DNA of 64,000 nt from Synanceia verrucosa. Taxonomy: Eukaryota > Chordata > Actinopteri > Perciformes > Synanceiidae. Shown one piece after another: positions 1 to 15,000 of the stretch (the stretch's first letter is position 1; every line of letters begins with the position of its first letter). The translations under genes and the position numbers were made by a program. The stretch spans positions 2,927,001 through 2,991,000 of the forward strand of contig CM056553.1 in the NCBI GenBank assembly GCA_029721515.1, written 5' to 3'. The notes under the pieces are model-generated. The model ran no database searches and had not been told where the DNA came from. It saw only the letters and a list, made by a program, of their open reading frames with translations.

Positions 1-19
1 TGCTGTTGTTCTTTAACCA

Positions 20-236
20 GGGCTCTTACACCATTTTTAAAGTTAAGTTTAATGCTTTTTAAGATCTCAACAAAGATAATTTAAGACCAAAAACGCCATA
101 AGAATTTCTTTGTAAATTAAACGCACCATCTGAACATTTAATACCTACAGCAACTTTATGGTAAGTTTAAGACAAGTTAAGACCTTAATTACCCGGATTT
201 TAATTTAAGACTTTTTAAGGCTCTGTGGGAACCCTG
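20..236. mobile_element. Short DNA transposon, CAGGG...CCCTG ends, 5-bp target duplication
   Basis: The element begins CAGGGCTCTTAC and ends GTGGGAACCCTG, which are imperfect inverted ends. It is flanked on both sides by TTAAC, a candidate 5-bp target-site duplication. Its body (TTTAAGACC-rich) recurs at 7058, about 10535-10993, 38222-38957 (opposite orientation) and 43915-44310. The inverted CAGGGTTCCC-type ends suggest a non-autonomous hAT-like family; the superfamily is an inference. Confidence 0.6.
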
Positions 237-810
237 TTAACTGAAGCCAACAGATGGCAAAATGTATCCCATGATGCACTTGCTGAGCTGCAGTATCTAC
301 CAATAACAACGATCATGACTGGCTGCAGAGCCTGAGGGTTCGATGCCAACAAGCACACAGATTCCACTCTGAAAACATTAGAAACTATTCTGATGTGATA
401 TCTGATCTGATCCAGGAACAGTTTGGTTTTGACATTAACGTGAGGAACGCAGGACGAACACCAAACAGGTTTCTGTTTCGTTTTATTGAAGAGACGTCAG
501 TTCACAGCTGCTGTGTGAACACCTGTGTGTGATTTCAACATCATAACTTTGGCGACACTTCAGAGACTTCATGATTCAAGTCAGGTCAGTCTGCCCTGCA
601 CCATTAAATAAGTTAAATCAACACTTAAAAAACAGAGATGATGAGGCTGTGCAGACTGTGAAACACGTGTTAGTCTGACAGCAGGTTAATATAAAAAATA
701 AAATAACACAGGAGGATGTCCAGGCTATAATACTGATGATGGTAAAGACAAGACAAGCATCGTCAGTCTGCTGCTCCCTCTAGTGGTGGGGAGCTGAAAA
801 ACAGCTTCCT

Positions 811-811
<1 letters not shown>

Positions 812-857
<46 letters not shown>

Positions 858-860
858 ACA
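812..860. repeat. CA microsatellite
   Basis: About 20 CA dinucleotides with one interruption (CTCACACA). Similar CA/TG runs in this window are near 2165-2190, 4139-4164, 4866-4888, 5043-5065, 18573-18609, 18777-18809 and 33907-33923. Confidence 0.95.
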
Positions 861-3063
861 GTCATATATTACTGAGGTTATGGGGACTTTACATTGACTT
901 ACATTCATTTCCTACACACTTCCCTTGACCCTAACTATAACCAGTACTTGAATAATCCTAATCAAAATCTAACTTTACACTAACATTAAATCTTCTCTAA
1001 GTCTTCACTCTGAAATGTAACAGTTCACATTATGGGGACATGCATTAGTATACGTCCCCACAATGTGAGTGTGCAAACAGATATGTGTCCCCATAACGTT
1101 AGTAATACATGCCCACACACACACCTGGAGGGCGGAGTCAACATGACCTAAATTGCATCCAGTTTGTGAAAAATCCAGAATTTACCTCATATTTATGATA
1201 TTTCCTGAATGTTTTAAATTCTATACTTTTTACAGTATCTACATTTTTGGTCAACAGCAGCTTCTCCCACTTTCACTCTAAAGTGACATTTTCAGAGGTG
1301 AACGCCGCTGAATGTGGTTTTTCTCTTGCTAACCTTGAGGACATTTGGTATTTGGGTGTATCAGTAGCAGCTCACTCCCTCTGCTCCGCCCTGACATTCA
1401 GACTGATGGGAACAGCGAAGCTCCAGCTGAGCGGCTCCTCCCTCTGCTTCACCTCCAGCAGCACTGCATGGTGGGAAAAAATGCTGAGCTTTATGCAAAA
1501 CGTGGCGCTCTGAGGAGCGTCACATGCAGTCAATGTCACCACGTCTGAGGAATATGAAACAGTACAGATTCAAATGTTGCTCCTTCACAGAAAATATCAG
1601 ACATTTTACTGTAAAACTCTAAAATTTTGGGACTTGAGAGGGACTTAACTGCAGAGAATGCACTTTTTCTTTTCTGTTTCTTTTCCAACGGTGGCAATCC
1701 TAAATATTAAAACTTTTTTTAGCTATAAATACATAAATCATTTAACAAACTAATGGAAATGAAGAAGATTTGGCGTGCAGGATCAGGAAATGATTTAACT
1801 TAAAGATAAGGGGGCGATGCCTGATTATTTTAAAATGCACTGAATGCACAGAAATAAAACTGTATAGAGCAGTCACCCTCTATATCAAACAGGTCTGCTA
1901 AAACGACAAAAACAAGTTAAATTCAGCTGAAACGTTTTCACGGTCCGTCCAACTTGAAGAAACGCTACGGAGAGACTGAGCGGTATCCATCAACGGGAAG
2001 CATCAGGTGCCTACGAATGGAGAATGAGTCGCTTTGCTATCCTACTTTACATCTATGATTCAAAGCTTATAAAGAATAAAAATACCTCACAGCAAGTAAA
2101 AGGATCAGAAGATGAGAAGCTGCTGTTCCACTTTCTGACAGATCTGCTGCTCCAGGTGAGGAGGACACACACACACACACACACACACACCTTCATAATG
2201 ATCCATCGTCTCTTTGTAATAACGACCATAAAAGATTAAAAGCAGTGCAAATTGACGATTGTCCTTCAGCTTTAAGATGCAGAGATAAAAGAGTTAAATG
2301 TCTTCGCAAGCCAGAGGAGGACGTCATGTGACTTCCAGCTCCAGAGCCGTTGATCCTTCATTGTTTTCCAGTGTTTCACATATTTTTACACCAGTGACAT
2401 CGAGCATCTGCGGGTCCGCAGTAAGACAGAGAGGACACTATTACCTTTGTTTTCCAGGTTTACCTTCCACACTGAGCTGCCAGCTTTAGGCTTTTTCTGC
2501 CAACTGGCTTCGCTGCAACAAGTTTTTTGTGACTCCAGTTTGGATGACATCACAGTCAGATGTCAGGGGTCGTGTGAACCAGACTTCTATCATTTCTACT
2601 TTAGAGAGTAAATATATTTTCAGGGAGGGAGAAAAAAAAAATGTGTAAATCTGAAGTAGTGCAGAAACAGCCTACGAAAAGGCTGATGAGCATTTACTCA
2701 TTAAAAGGTGGTCACATGACATCACTTATCCAATCAGGAGTCAAAGGATGGAGGCTGCAAATAAATAAAAGAAGATGTGACTTCATTTCTTACTTTCCAT
2801 TCCTGATGAATTTAAATTTGAAAATTGCATCGAAGTTGAAATATTCTGATGTTTTTCACGACGGCCGTGGCAGCCAATCAAAAGAAGCTGCGACTACCTC
2901 ACCGCTTCCTTCCTGTGTTGACGCCAGCTTTTTAGTTCCATTACGGCAGCCTTTCAATGGTTATAATGCTGATGCTGTAGTTAGAGAAGCAGGTGCTGCT
3001 GTAAGTCTTCCCCATCAGACTCTACATGCTGATGTCTCCTCTCCTTCCTTCCTTCCTTGCCTC

Positions 3064-6000
3064 CTAGCAGTAGGGTGGGTACGTGCCAGGCGGCCCAGTC
3101 ATCACAGGCATGATGGTGAGGTAGTTGGAGGGCACGTAGCCTCTCTTCCCACCTTCTGCCTCCACCAGACTCCACTCAGGGTTCCCTCGTTTGTCGTGGG
3201 GCTCCAGGACTCGAACCGGCTCGCCGGCCCGGACGGAGACTTCGTGGTTTCCTCTCGCTGTGAAGTTATACGCCGCCAACACCTGGAAGAGAAGACGCTG
3301 AGTCAGAAACAAGAGAAGAAAGTCATGGCAAGTAGCCTGAGAAGGAAACTACAGGTGCTGTTATTGTGTGACCTTATTAGAGGACAGATGGCATCAGAGG
3401 AAAGGTCACGCACTGAAAAGGGTCCATCTTCTGTGAAGAGGTCATTTTAAGACACCTCTGCAGGACTTTAAGGTCACACTTTACTCAACTTTAATCAGCC
3501 TCAGCTCTGATTTAGACTGAATACAAACGCTAACACGCTAGCAATTACTGTGCGATGTTAGCATGTCCATTCGATCACATTTGAAAACTGATAAAAATAT
3601 TCCTTGCCATGAGTTCAGTGTGAAACCGTTATTGTTAGTTTAATTATTAATTTTTAAATATGGTCATATAGGCATGTTTTTATTGTCTGCAGGGAAATTT
3701 GACAAAGGATTACTCAAAAACAACGCAGTAAAATTACTTCTTAATATTTTCAGTAATACTCTGACATGTGCTCAGTCCAAAATGACATTTTCACTTCCGC
3801 ATTTTGCAGCAACCATGTCTGCTCTCATTGGCTGGAGGTCTTTTAACGACTCGACTGGATATTTAGCAGGAGAGACGTTCAGTTTTCATCTGTGAGTCAA
3901 GACGTCAGCGAGCGTCTGAATGGCGTCTTTGAGGTGTTCACACTTAACGACCCAGACCCGCTGAGCAAACGAATGACTCACTCCCATCTGAAGGAGGGAA
4001 GCAAAAAAAAAAACAGTCGCAGAGATTGGGCTAAAGTTGTGTGGCGTGAACAAGGCATTAAATCACTACAAATCATTGTAATATTCTCTGAAAAGGTTAA
4101 GCTCACTAGTTATGTCTTGTCAAATCCCATTTCATCACCACACACACACACACACACACACACAGAGTGAAAGCTTCCTAATGAGCCTGTGTTGGTCTGA
4201 CAGAGCTGCAGCAGTGCAAAATGTGGAATTTAACAAACCCTCCACCTCCGCTCACCTCTCAGCTACGACAGCAGCTCTGCCCTGATGAGCTACACCAATT
4301 AGCATTTAATTAGCATTTTGCCGGGCGGAGACAAGGAAGAGGAAGTGACCAGAGTTTTGGAGCGACTAACGCTGCAGGAGCTGGGAATGAAAAGAGGTGG
4401 AAGGAGTGTGGTGTCGCTGAACGGCGCCTCTCTGAGGTGAAATATGATCATGACAACGTGGGGCGGTGGCACGAATGTGAGGGACAGAATATCAACTGAG
4501 ACATGTCTAGAAAAGCCAGACAAGGGTTTATTAGTAATATTGATCGCTACTCTCTCTGTCACAGATCAGAGAAAGATGCAGGAAGGCGTCTTCTCTCTTC
4601 AGAGCCTGACAGCGGAAAATCGTCTCTATTTTCTTCTGCCACCAACAGAAGAACAGCATCGTTTTTGAAAACTAAATTTTAGTACGGATGAGACAAAGAT
4701 GCATTTTTATTTGATTTGTACCAGTGAGTGAGAGAGTCTTTGGGTGTGTGCTGTGTAGACTCTGGGTCCTGAGGGATGGATGTGGAGAGGAGGAAGCATG
4801 AAAAACACACCGCTAGAAGGTCACTGAAGCCATCGCTCACTTTAACGGGCAGCGTGGAGGCATGTCACACACACACACACACACACCTCAACAAGATTTA
4901 TTCTCTAGTCCCCTTTAAACCTAAATTCTAACTTGAACCTTAAAACATCTGAGCCCTCAAACAGTACATGTCCTCACGTTACAAATACGTCCTCACTCAG
5001 CAGGTCTGAAACTCAAACTGGTCCTCACAAAGACAGATGTACAGACACACACACACACACACACACTGTCCCAGTCAGATGAGACAGATTGATGCTTCTG
5101 CAGCAGGATGTCGTCACATCGATCACTTTAAGCTGCTAAGTGTAATTAAGGAAATTAACAGACACTGTTTGGAGCAGCAACTAATGATTATTTTCATTTT
5201 TAATCAATCTGGCAATTAATTTCTGGATGAATCAATGAGTTGTTTTATCTATAAAAATGGTCCTCCAATGTCTTGTTTTGTTCATCTCAAAGACAATCAG
5301 TTTGCTGTCAGACAGGAGGAAAGAAGCCAGAAAATATTCACGTTTAAGAAGCTGGAATCTGTGAATTTTAGTCAGATGATTATGGTTGAGTCACTGTCAC
5401 TCACAACACATCATTTATCTAAAGTCAACCAATCACCTGGAAGCAGGGCTGGCTCATGACAGCCAGCGGTCTGCTCTCTGGGGTGTAGGAATGGCGTCTG
5501 ACTCCCATCACGCCATCAGGTAGGGTCAGGTGTGGCGACGGGGGCGGGTCCTCTGTGGGCTGGTGATAGCGAATCAGCTTGGAGGAAGGTGCGTACCCTC
5601 GTCTGCCTACACGCAAAACAGATTAAGGAGGAGTTCAGTTCATGTAAGCGCTGTTTAGTGTTAGCATGTCAGTGCAGCGAGCGACTAAGAGTCTGTTCAT
5701 GACTGAATGAACAGTGTTTAGTCCTCAAAATGTCAGAAAACACTGAAAGAATCAAAACAAAGTGACTTTCTTTAAATTATTTGCTATACAAAACAAAAGA
5801 CAAAAAAGGATAAAACCAAAAGCCTTTATTGTCATTTAATGATTATACTTAAATTAAAAAAATACTCAAGCTCAAAGAAAATAAAATAGAAAAGACAACA
5901 CTTGAAGAAAATAGGTTCATATTCATAATAATAAGGTACAAATGGTTATTACACATTTAATTAGAATTTAAATGAATTTGTTACCTGTTATTGCACAGAG

Positions 6001-9000
6001 AGGTAATATGTTTTAATAGTATACAATATATACATATATATGACAATAATATAATGATATATATATAATATCATTTCAATTTACAGAGACCATGAAAACT
6101 TTATCACATCAGTGGAATTTATTTTTGTGCATAAAAAATAATAATACATAATAATAAAACAAAATAATAATTATTAAAATTGTGTGCCTGGCTCATTAAC
6201 CTAAATATTACTGTACCTGCGTCTCAATGTAATAACACAAAGCAGCCAAAAGATGGCGCCAAAGAGCTGCATTGAAGAAAAGCTGCTGGCTGTCGATCAT
6301 TTTCTACATCAGTATCTTCTTAACTTGTCACTGTAGGGAACGACTGTCATAAAGGTTTCCCAGCAGGACGTTGGTTCTCACCTCCTGCGTCGACCAGCCA
6401 CCGTCGTTTGTCTCCTCGGCTGTCTGCCTCGCTGATGACGGCCACCAGCTCTCCTCTGGTCAGGTTCAGGTCCAGGTCCCGGCTGCCCACCACCGTCCCC
6501 ATCACCTGGTAGATCTTTCCAGAACCGTGCTTATCTGTCAGCTGCTTCAGGCGGCGCTGAGAGGATGGACTCAGAGGCTGACAAAGAATACACAAGGTGG
6601 AAAAGGGATATGTGAGGAGATCTGAGTGCTTTAAATGATTTTCCTCATAGAAAATAGTGCTTAGTTTCCCGTTTCCTGTCATTGACTGTGTGAACAAACC
6701 AGGAAGTGACGGAAAAAGCTGCAGAACAAGAGGAATATTCAGAATAACTGCTGATGAACAGATGCAGACATGATTCGCTGCGATGACTCGGCACATCCTG
6801 TCAGCTCTGAGGTTATCATCAACTAAAGTGTGCTACCTGCTCTGTCAGTGCGTTACTTATGCTGGCTGCCTAGCAGGTTGAAGGAATGTGACCCAGTTCA
6901 AGACACCTGTCAGGTAGTCAAACAGGAAAATACACCCAGAGAGAGAAACCAAAGACATATTTGATGACATAATAATCACCTGCTGTCAATCATTGTCCTC
7001 TGAGCGAACACGACACATGACAAGCCGATTTTAGCCTCCTATGTTAGCAGTATACAAGGTTCTTGCACCATTTTAAAAGTCAAATTTAATATTATTAAGA
7101 CCTCAACAAATACAATTTAAGACCCAAAAATGTCATAACATAAATTCAACAATAGTTCCAATAGTAGATTTTTACACACTTATATATTGAGCTTGACACT
7201 TTATGAATGCAAATATAAGATGACTTATGTGAAAGGTTGATTTTTTTTTTTAAACAGACTGCACTGTAAGACAAAATGATATTGATGAACTGTGAAGAGC
7301 TACAAAAAGACAAGCTCTGCCTTCTTGAAGTACTGACATCTGAGGTAACTGGTTTTACTGGGGTGACGTTAGCTGTGACACTGGCCTGTAGTAAACACTA
7401 CCATACTCAGCCATTACCTACATTATTGCACATTCTGGTCGGTTTACTGCAGGATTCAGTGTTTATTCAAAAATATACGTCCACTTCCAGCAGCTACCAG
7501 TGTCAGGCAGTTTGCACACTGTTGTTAAAAAAAAATGTTACTGGACTGAACATCTACTTGCTGCAGTGTCTCATCCTGGGTAACACTAACGCAGGATGCT
7601 GGTGTCTCTGGAGACATTTTGTCCTTCACCTTCTGTAACATTTCTCTACTTTGGAGCATGTAAACATTTGGGCCGAACATTTCAACACCAACAAGTGCAG
7701 TGTTAGCGTGTTGTGCTAACTGCTGTCTTCATGATATTGTTCTTTTGCAGTCTGTGGATCACCATGTCTGTCCGTCTCTTCTTCATCAACCCAACAACAC
7801 TGAGACACAGCCTACCTGGAAGACAGGAGCGTTGAGTGAGTCCTCCACACTCCGACACAAAGCCTCGAGCCTCCTCGAACCCTCCAGCACCGCAGACTCC
7901 GCCCACTCCCAGAATACACTGTGGTTGAGAGAGCTGTGAGGGAGCTGGAGGACCAAGATGAAAAGTCATTAATGAGGAGGAGATTCTCTTATTTCCTTGC
8001 TTTCCTCTCTCCTCACACATCAGTCAGGTGAGCTTACCTGCTGAGCAAAGCTCTGGAACAGCTGCTCCATGTCTGAGGAGAGGTCTTTATGCAGACAGCT
8101 GAACGTTCCCAGCATGCTCCAGATCATCTGCACGGCTAAACCGTTAAACTGAGGAAGCTCGTTGAGGAGCAACGTGTTCATGGTCCTGTGAAGAGAGGAG
8201 AAGGTGACAAACCGTCCTGTCTGCTCAGAGGAGTTGAGATGTTTTCCACACTTCTTAGACTGGCTTCATGTGAAGCACCTGTACGTGTTGACCACAGCCT
8301 GCTCCTCGTAGCTCAGGTTGGATTTAGCTTCTATCACTTCGTAGTCCAGCAGCTTGTCCAGTCTTTTCCTGATCAGGTTCCTCGGGCCCACCAGGAGGTC
8401 ACGGAGTGCACACAGCGGCTTGTGGATTAACGTCCTCATCCTCTTCTCCTGCGTGGACGTACAGAGGTCACAGGGTGACTTTATGCACCAATACCTTCAT
8501 CTTTTACTAATACAATTAACATTGGAGCAAATTTACTTATAGGTCAGTATTTCTGCTGCAGGTGCAGGGTTCCCACGCATACTTTTCCAGGACATTAGAC
8601 CTTTTTCTCATTTTCCATGTCTCAGTTACTAGTAGTTGATGGCACTCGTTTTATTTTATTGTATATTATTTTATTTTGCATGCACTAATCCTCTGTATGT
8701 CCTGTACATGCTGCAGAATTGACAATAAAGGTGACTTTTTTCCGTGACTGGAAAATTGCTCAATCATTTTGCAGGTTTTCCAGGATGCATGGGAACCCTG
8801 AGGTGCCTGGATGAGGATGCAGGTAGACTCACGAATGTAGGAAGAATCCACTGTCTGAGAGCGGTGGTGATCTCCTTGTAGGAAATAGGAGCTTTCTCTC
8901 CATCCATGTCAAAGTCAAACTCCTCTGTTTTACAGGCCAGGAACGCCTGGAAACCAACAAACAACAATAATTCAGCCGATTCTTTATTTATCCAGTTGTA

Positions 9001-12000
9001 TGTTCACTACTTCCAAACACATCTTCAGTAAAACCTTTTACAACTGAAAACATTTCAGACTTGTACAGACTGAGTAAACTGCTCTTCTTAAACACAGCCC
9101 CCATTCACTTCAATTCATGGAGACTTTTCTCAGAGAGAAATACAGCACTGATCCTTGTTGGCTGGGAACAGAAAGAAGGAAAAAAAAACTGGGACACTTT
9201 TAGAGAGCAAAGGTTCACAGAAACTGAGTTTACACAGTGTGACTCAGAAACACACGGTGACATGTTCATGTTCAAGAATAACTATCCAGTTATGTTTCAT
9301 TTATTCCACTTCTCCACTGGTCAAAAACTAAAATGTTCCAGTCTTTGTATAGACTATGACTATATTCTCTCAGTGCAATCTGAGAGAATGAAATTAATAT
9401 TATCTGCTCCCTGTATTCAAGACCTGCAGGTGTTCTTAAATAAGACATGTTAACTCAGAGCTTTTTGGTTGTGTAGTCACAGTGAATACAGGGAATTTAA
9501 TTAGTATGAAGGGAACAATAGAGATGAAGAAGAATGTTATGTAAAATTATTTCTTCAGGAGCCTAAAACATGATGATGGTAAAAAGCTACTTACATTTCC
9601 TGAATCTGTATTTGACCTGAGACTGGTTTAAAAATGGGAGATATGAAAGCAGTTTGTCTGTATATGATGCTAGGCATTAGTTAGCATCATGTAGGATACA
9701 TGCAGCCTACCTGTAGGTGGTGCAGGTACATCTCCACGTTGTCAAGGAGCTCCAGGATCCCATGCTCCAGAACATAGAAGAAACCTTCCAGGGCATCAAA
9801 CTCCTCATCAACCAGCTGGAGCACAACACAGGGAGACAGTAATCAGATAATGATGATGAAAAAGATTCCATCACCAAGTTACAAACTGCACAGGAAGTGG
9901 TGTTTTTGCAGTGCTTTAGTATGCGGCAGTGCTGCAGCTAACGATATACTGTATGAGAAACATCAAGAGATCTACAGGTTGGGCAGGAAAATGTAACTCA
10001 TGTATTTAAACTACTAAAATGAATCCAAGGGAGGGTCATGGTCTCAACTCTTTAGCTGTGTCAAAGCACAGAGTGGCCAGCCAGAGCAAACAGCAGCTTC
10101 AATAAAAGCTCATATTAGATATTCTCTGTGCAGCGTAGTCACTGGTCAATCATTAACCACTGCACTGCAGCAGCAGGGAGGCGTCTACTGAAGCCTTCAG
10201 GTGTTGTTTCAGCATTGGGGGTGTCCTTTAAACTTCTATCCCACCTTAGCTGCCATTCCAGTCTCATGTTTGATCTGCTGGCTGAACCTCGCCGTCTTCT
10301 TGACGATGCTGTGCGTGTTCAGGCGGTTGATCTTGTCCTTTATGGTCAGCGTTTCTGTCTTCTTGTATTTGTCAGCTAGAAGGAAAACATGAGGAACGCT
10401 TACTCTGGAGTGCGGTACAGATCCTCCCTTTAAACTCTGACTGAACAATATATTCACTTTTTAACCCATGCAGCTTTACAGACGGACTACTGTGTTTTCA
10501 TCACAAAGGACGGTACCATAAATAGGGAATAACATTACACTCTCTTGCTCCATTTTAAAAATCAAATTAAACACTTTTTAAGACCTTACTAAGACCTCAA
10601 CAAATGTAATTTAAGACCCAAAAATGTCATAAGAACTGCTTTGGTAGAAAATAGTCAATTTATTGTAGGGCCAGAGGAGGTTTTTGATATTTAGCAGGAA
10701 AAAAACTGGATAACTGATTAATCTCTGATAATATTTAATTTTTTATGATTTTTTCAGCCATTTAACACTTGCAATGACAATATAAATTGAAGGCATGACA
10801 CTTAACTTTTTTCTACAACTTCAATTTCACAAGTTTCAAAAACAAAGAAGTGAACTTTGTGAAACAAAACAACGTGCAAACTTGCAGTAAATCTCGCAAT
10901 AATGTGTTTTCCTATTGCCACTAAACCCACCCTCTGAAAATTTAATACCTACAGCAAATTTAAGACAATTTTAAATCTTTTTAAGGATCCCTGTATTATA
11001 AGCTCACCGACTTCTCTGAAGCGTTTGTACTCGTTGATGCGACAGTTCAGAGCGATGGAGGTGTGAGCGGTCTGCTCCAGCAGAGCATATGCTGGGTGAG
11101 ATGTGTCGGTGTGTTTCTGGATGGTCTGCAGGAGGAGCGGGTAGCGAGCAATCCGCTGCACCGGCATCACCAGGAAGAAACTCAGAGAGGTGGCATTTAC
11201 TTCAGGCCTGGAGGGATGAAGGGCAGCAAAGAACAGTCGTAACGTCAGGACTGAGGTGGTATTAAAGACACTAGATCCCACTGTGAAGCAACAGAAACAA
11301 CAGGAACCTACGCTGAGGTCTTGATGACTCTGACGATGTCGTTCCAGAGCGCCTCCTTCTGTTTGTAGCTGTTCTCCACCACTGTGACGTTGCTGTAGTT
11401 GGCCAGGTATTCCTTATAAACTGCCTCGATGTCTGCAGACAGGCTGAGGAAGGAATTACCTGTCAGAGGCAAAACAAATATTAAGATGTAGAAATCATCC
11501 TTAGAGCACAACACTGGTTCACTTTTTCTAACGTCAATTAGACAAAGTCACCGTCCTCAAATTCAAAATCACTATTTTCTACTTGCACCTCAATAAAAAG
11601 TGTAACTGTGAAGTGAAAATACATTTTATTTTGCCTCAGTTTTTGTAATTTAGTTTACAAAACGGTTTTATATATATGTATATGTTCATACAAATATATT
11701 CATAAGAGATGGGAAAAAATATTGCAATATATTGAGATTTTTTTTTCCTTCTGATGTAATATCAATTTTTAATTTCTTAATAATACGTCCCCCCCCAAAA
11801 AAAAAAGTCAGGATTTTGGTCGACTGTAAATCCAGAGCGACTTCCGCATGTTTAAATAAAAAGTTAAATAAAAAATAAAACCTGCCTTAAATCGGTAACT
11901 TTGCATATAATATATATACTGTATATACGTGTGTATATGTATGTAAATTTCTCAGTGACCTACATAGAATATCACAATAATATATTGTGTCGTGACCCAA

Positions 12001-15000
12001 GTATCACAATACATATTTTGTCAGTCCTTGCTAATGCCCATCCCTAATATTCATGTATTTTTTTTTCCTCATCCCATGGTTGGAACGGTGGATGTTATTT
12101 CCTTTAAAGTTCATTTGAAAGTGTTTTTCTTGTCCAAAAAAGAACATCGAGGCAGAGAAAACGATCACCTCTCCTGGCTCCTATGTGCCCCTGCAGTATG
12201 ATGTACTATAATGTACTGTAATGTACTGAGTGTTTGCAGAGGCTTTGCTCAGCTCAGACGGTGAGTCTGTCAGAGTGAACTCATCCAGATTCTCACACGA
12301 ATGTGAAAAGCTCATCTAATAACAAGACGCGTGGAGATTTTATTTGTTTCCTGTCAACAGGTGTGATCAGAGAAACTGATTGATGAAGAGAGAACCAGCA
12401 TCACGCTCACCACTTCCTGCTGGGAGAACAAAGCTGCTGCTGTGACACAGCAAAGTGTTTGTTAAGCAAGACAGACAATAAATACTAATATAATGTTTGT
12501 CACACCGATGTTTAAGATGTGCTGATTAATTCACAACATGCACTGAGTAACATGTTCCACCTTAAAAGCTTTGAGTGAAGTTGATTTTTATCAGTAAAAC
12601 TGTTGCTATAGGAAGAAATTGAAATCATTTAGAATACAAACTATGAAAAACAACATGCTTGCTTTGTTTATTTGTCTGTTTTAGAGCAGAGGACGATGTC
12701 CCCTTCTTAATGCCTGTTAACAGTGGCCAACACTGAGAGTAGAGAATAAAGGTGTTTCCCTTACAGAGGGTCTCCAGGTAGACAGGGTCTCCAGGCTGAA
12801 CCTGCCTCTGGTCCAGCAGACTGAGGAGTCGAGAGGACACGTCAATCACGTCCTCTATGTAGAGAAACATGCTGTCCAGGTTGGCTGGAGGAGGCTGGAG
12901 GACAGACAGACAGACAAGAGAGGAGGACACACAGATGGAACTGTGTGGACATGTTTATGGCACAAATAAATTCCCCCTCCCCCCCAAAAAATCATGTTTT
13001 AAATGTACTGTACATGTAAAACTCAATACATAAATATGTGTCCATATACATGCATATATGTATATGGACCTGCAATCCCGCTGCTCTCACTGATCACCGC
13101 AAACCCCCCGATCACTCCTTGTCCTCTGTCATAAAATGTGTCCAAACTGTGGACACAGTGTTCATCTTAACAAGATTTGTGTCTATTGTTGAATCAAATC
13201 AAGTCAACAGAGCAGCGTAAACAACTATGGACAGTACTACATAAGAGGGGTGTGTCTGCTATAAGCACTGACTATTGAAACTGAACTCTGACTGTTTATG
13301 CAATGCTTCTGTCTTTTACTACTGTCTATTATGTCTTTATATATTCACTTTAATCAGGAGAAGCACTGAAACCTCCAAATAATTCAGAACAATAATAAAA
13401 AAGTTCTGTTTCTGCGTCTAGCTTTAAAAACAGGATGTTACTAATATTACTGTTTATATTTCATATCAAACACCATATGCAGTGTTGTTTTTTGACACAG
13501 AGAAATGATGAAGAAATGCATTGTGTAACTCAAAAATAATCCTTTGGATAATGGTGATGGAAATATTGACCAAAATAATGGTGATAATGATTTTTTCCAT
13601 AATGGAGCAGCCCTAATGCAGAGCACACAGCAGCTAGTGATAAGCAAACACACAGCAACATGCTATATTTGATATTACATTTGAAAATATCTGTTTGCAG
13701 TGCACTTTACATGGAAGTGTTATTGATTTCTTTTTGCTGCTCATGTACACTTTGTTATTTGTTCAGAAATAAATTAAGTACATTTATATCTGTGTTCATT
13801 TGTTACCTTTTTTTAACAAAGCTAAATGTTTATGTCTAGTCTGATGCCTTCACTCACATGGTAAGGTATACAGTTCATTCATTCACCAGTAGTATTGATC
13901 GGTATCGGGTATCAACTGATACGCTCAGCCCAGGTATCGTATCTGGATTGGATCTATGCATCTCTAATACATATATAAAAATATATGCTGCATTTTAAAG
14001 TTCTCAGTGATCTATAATATCACAACATATCACATCACAATATTGAATTAATGTGTCGTATCATGACTCAAGTACCGTGTTATGTATCATACCTGTTCCT
14101 AATGACGACTACATAGCATGATGTTATTAGCATCACAGGATGAGCTGTGTCATTATAAAACACTGTTTAGGTACATAGTGAGAGGTATTCACATATTTAA
14201 ATAAATCTTGTGCATCATGAGTGAAAAATGCTGATCTGATGAAGAAGCGTCTTGTTCAGCTTCTCTCTGTCTCTGCTGATGTCAGACCAGTGGGCGCTGC
14301 TGAACACTGAACTATCTGCACAGAAAACAACTTTCCTGCATCACAATGGCTCCATTCACTCACACATTTATTCTGCTCCTCTGTCCAGTCGTCTTCTCCA
14401 GCTGTCTTTCCTCCATCCATCACACTGTCTTACCCAGATTTATGATACACCTTTCAACTCTATCCGTCATTTCCACACATCTACATTTTGTCTCTCAGTT
14501 TATCACTGGACAAAGCCACAACTGTTCCTCTATTTCACAGGTCTTCAGCCCATAATTTAGCTCGTCCACCCCTCCTTTCTCCTTTCATTTCATTCTCTTT
14601 CCCTTCCTCTAGTGCTCCCTTGGTGTGTTATCATTTCCATTTTGATCCACAGCTCAGTCCTTCCGGCCCATAAAGCCTGACTCCATTATGCTTTATGAGA
14701 TCTCATTTCATTATCGTGGTGAAGATAAATGAATATTCAGCGGTAATAAGCAATACCTCAGACGTAATGAAAAGCTAACGATAATGAACCACAGAGCCGT
14801 CTCAGCGCAACACTTCCTCTGGATGCTGCAGTGCCGACTCAACGTGTAGTGATTACTTTTTAATTAAAGGCACAATCAGAACGAGTTGTCCCACATTAGT
14901 TCAGTATTTACAGCTGGAAGCTGTGTAACCTGTACAAGAAGCAAACACACCTGTTTGTCATGTGGTGGGAGATGAGAGGGGCTCTCCCCATCATCTTCCT

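Larger units (their letters stand above)
1..3063. other. Intergenic region downstream of the ARHGEF37-like gene
   Basis: I see no exon of a recognisable gene here. The stretch holds one short DNA element (20-236), a CA microsatellite (about 812-860) followed by unannotated repeat-like sequence, and a second CA run (2165-2190). The left edge may carry the 3' untranslated region of the minus-strand ARHGEF37-like gene, but I could not find a clear AATAAA on the minus strand close to its stop. The small open frames here lack homology and are not called. Confidence 0.6.

Noticed and set aside
2641..3450. 269-codon plus-strand open frame
   Set aside because: It overlaps the last ARHGEF37-like exon antisense; codon content and homology favour the minus strand.
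9061..9453. 130-codon plus-strand open frame in an ARHGEF37-like intron
   Set aside because: No homology and no splice context; length is within chance expectation.
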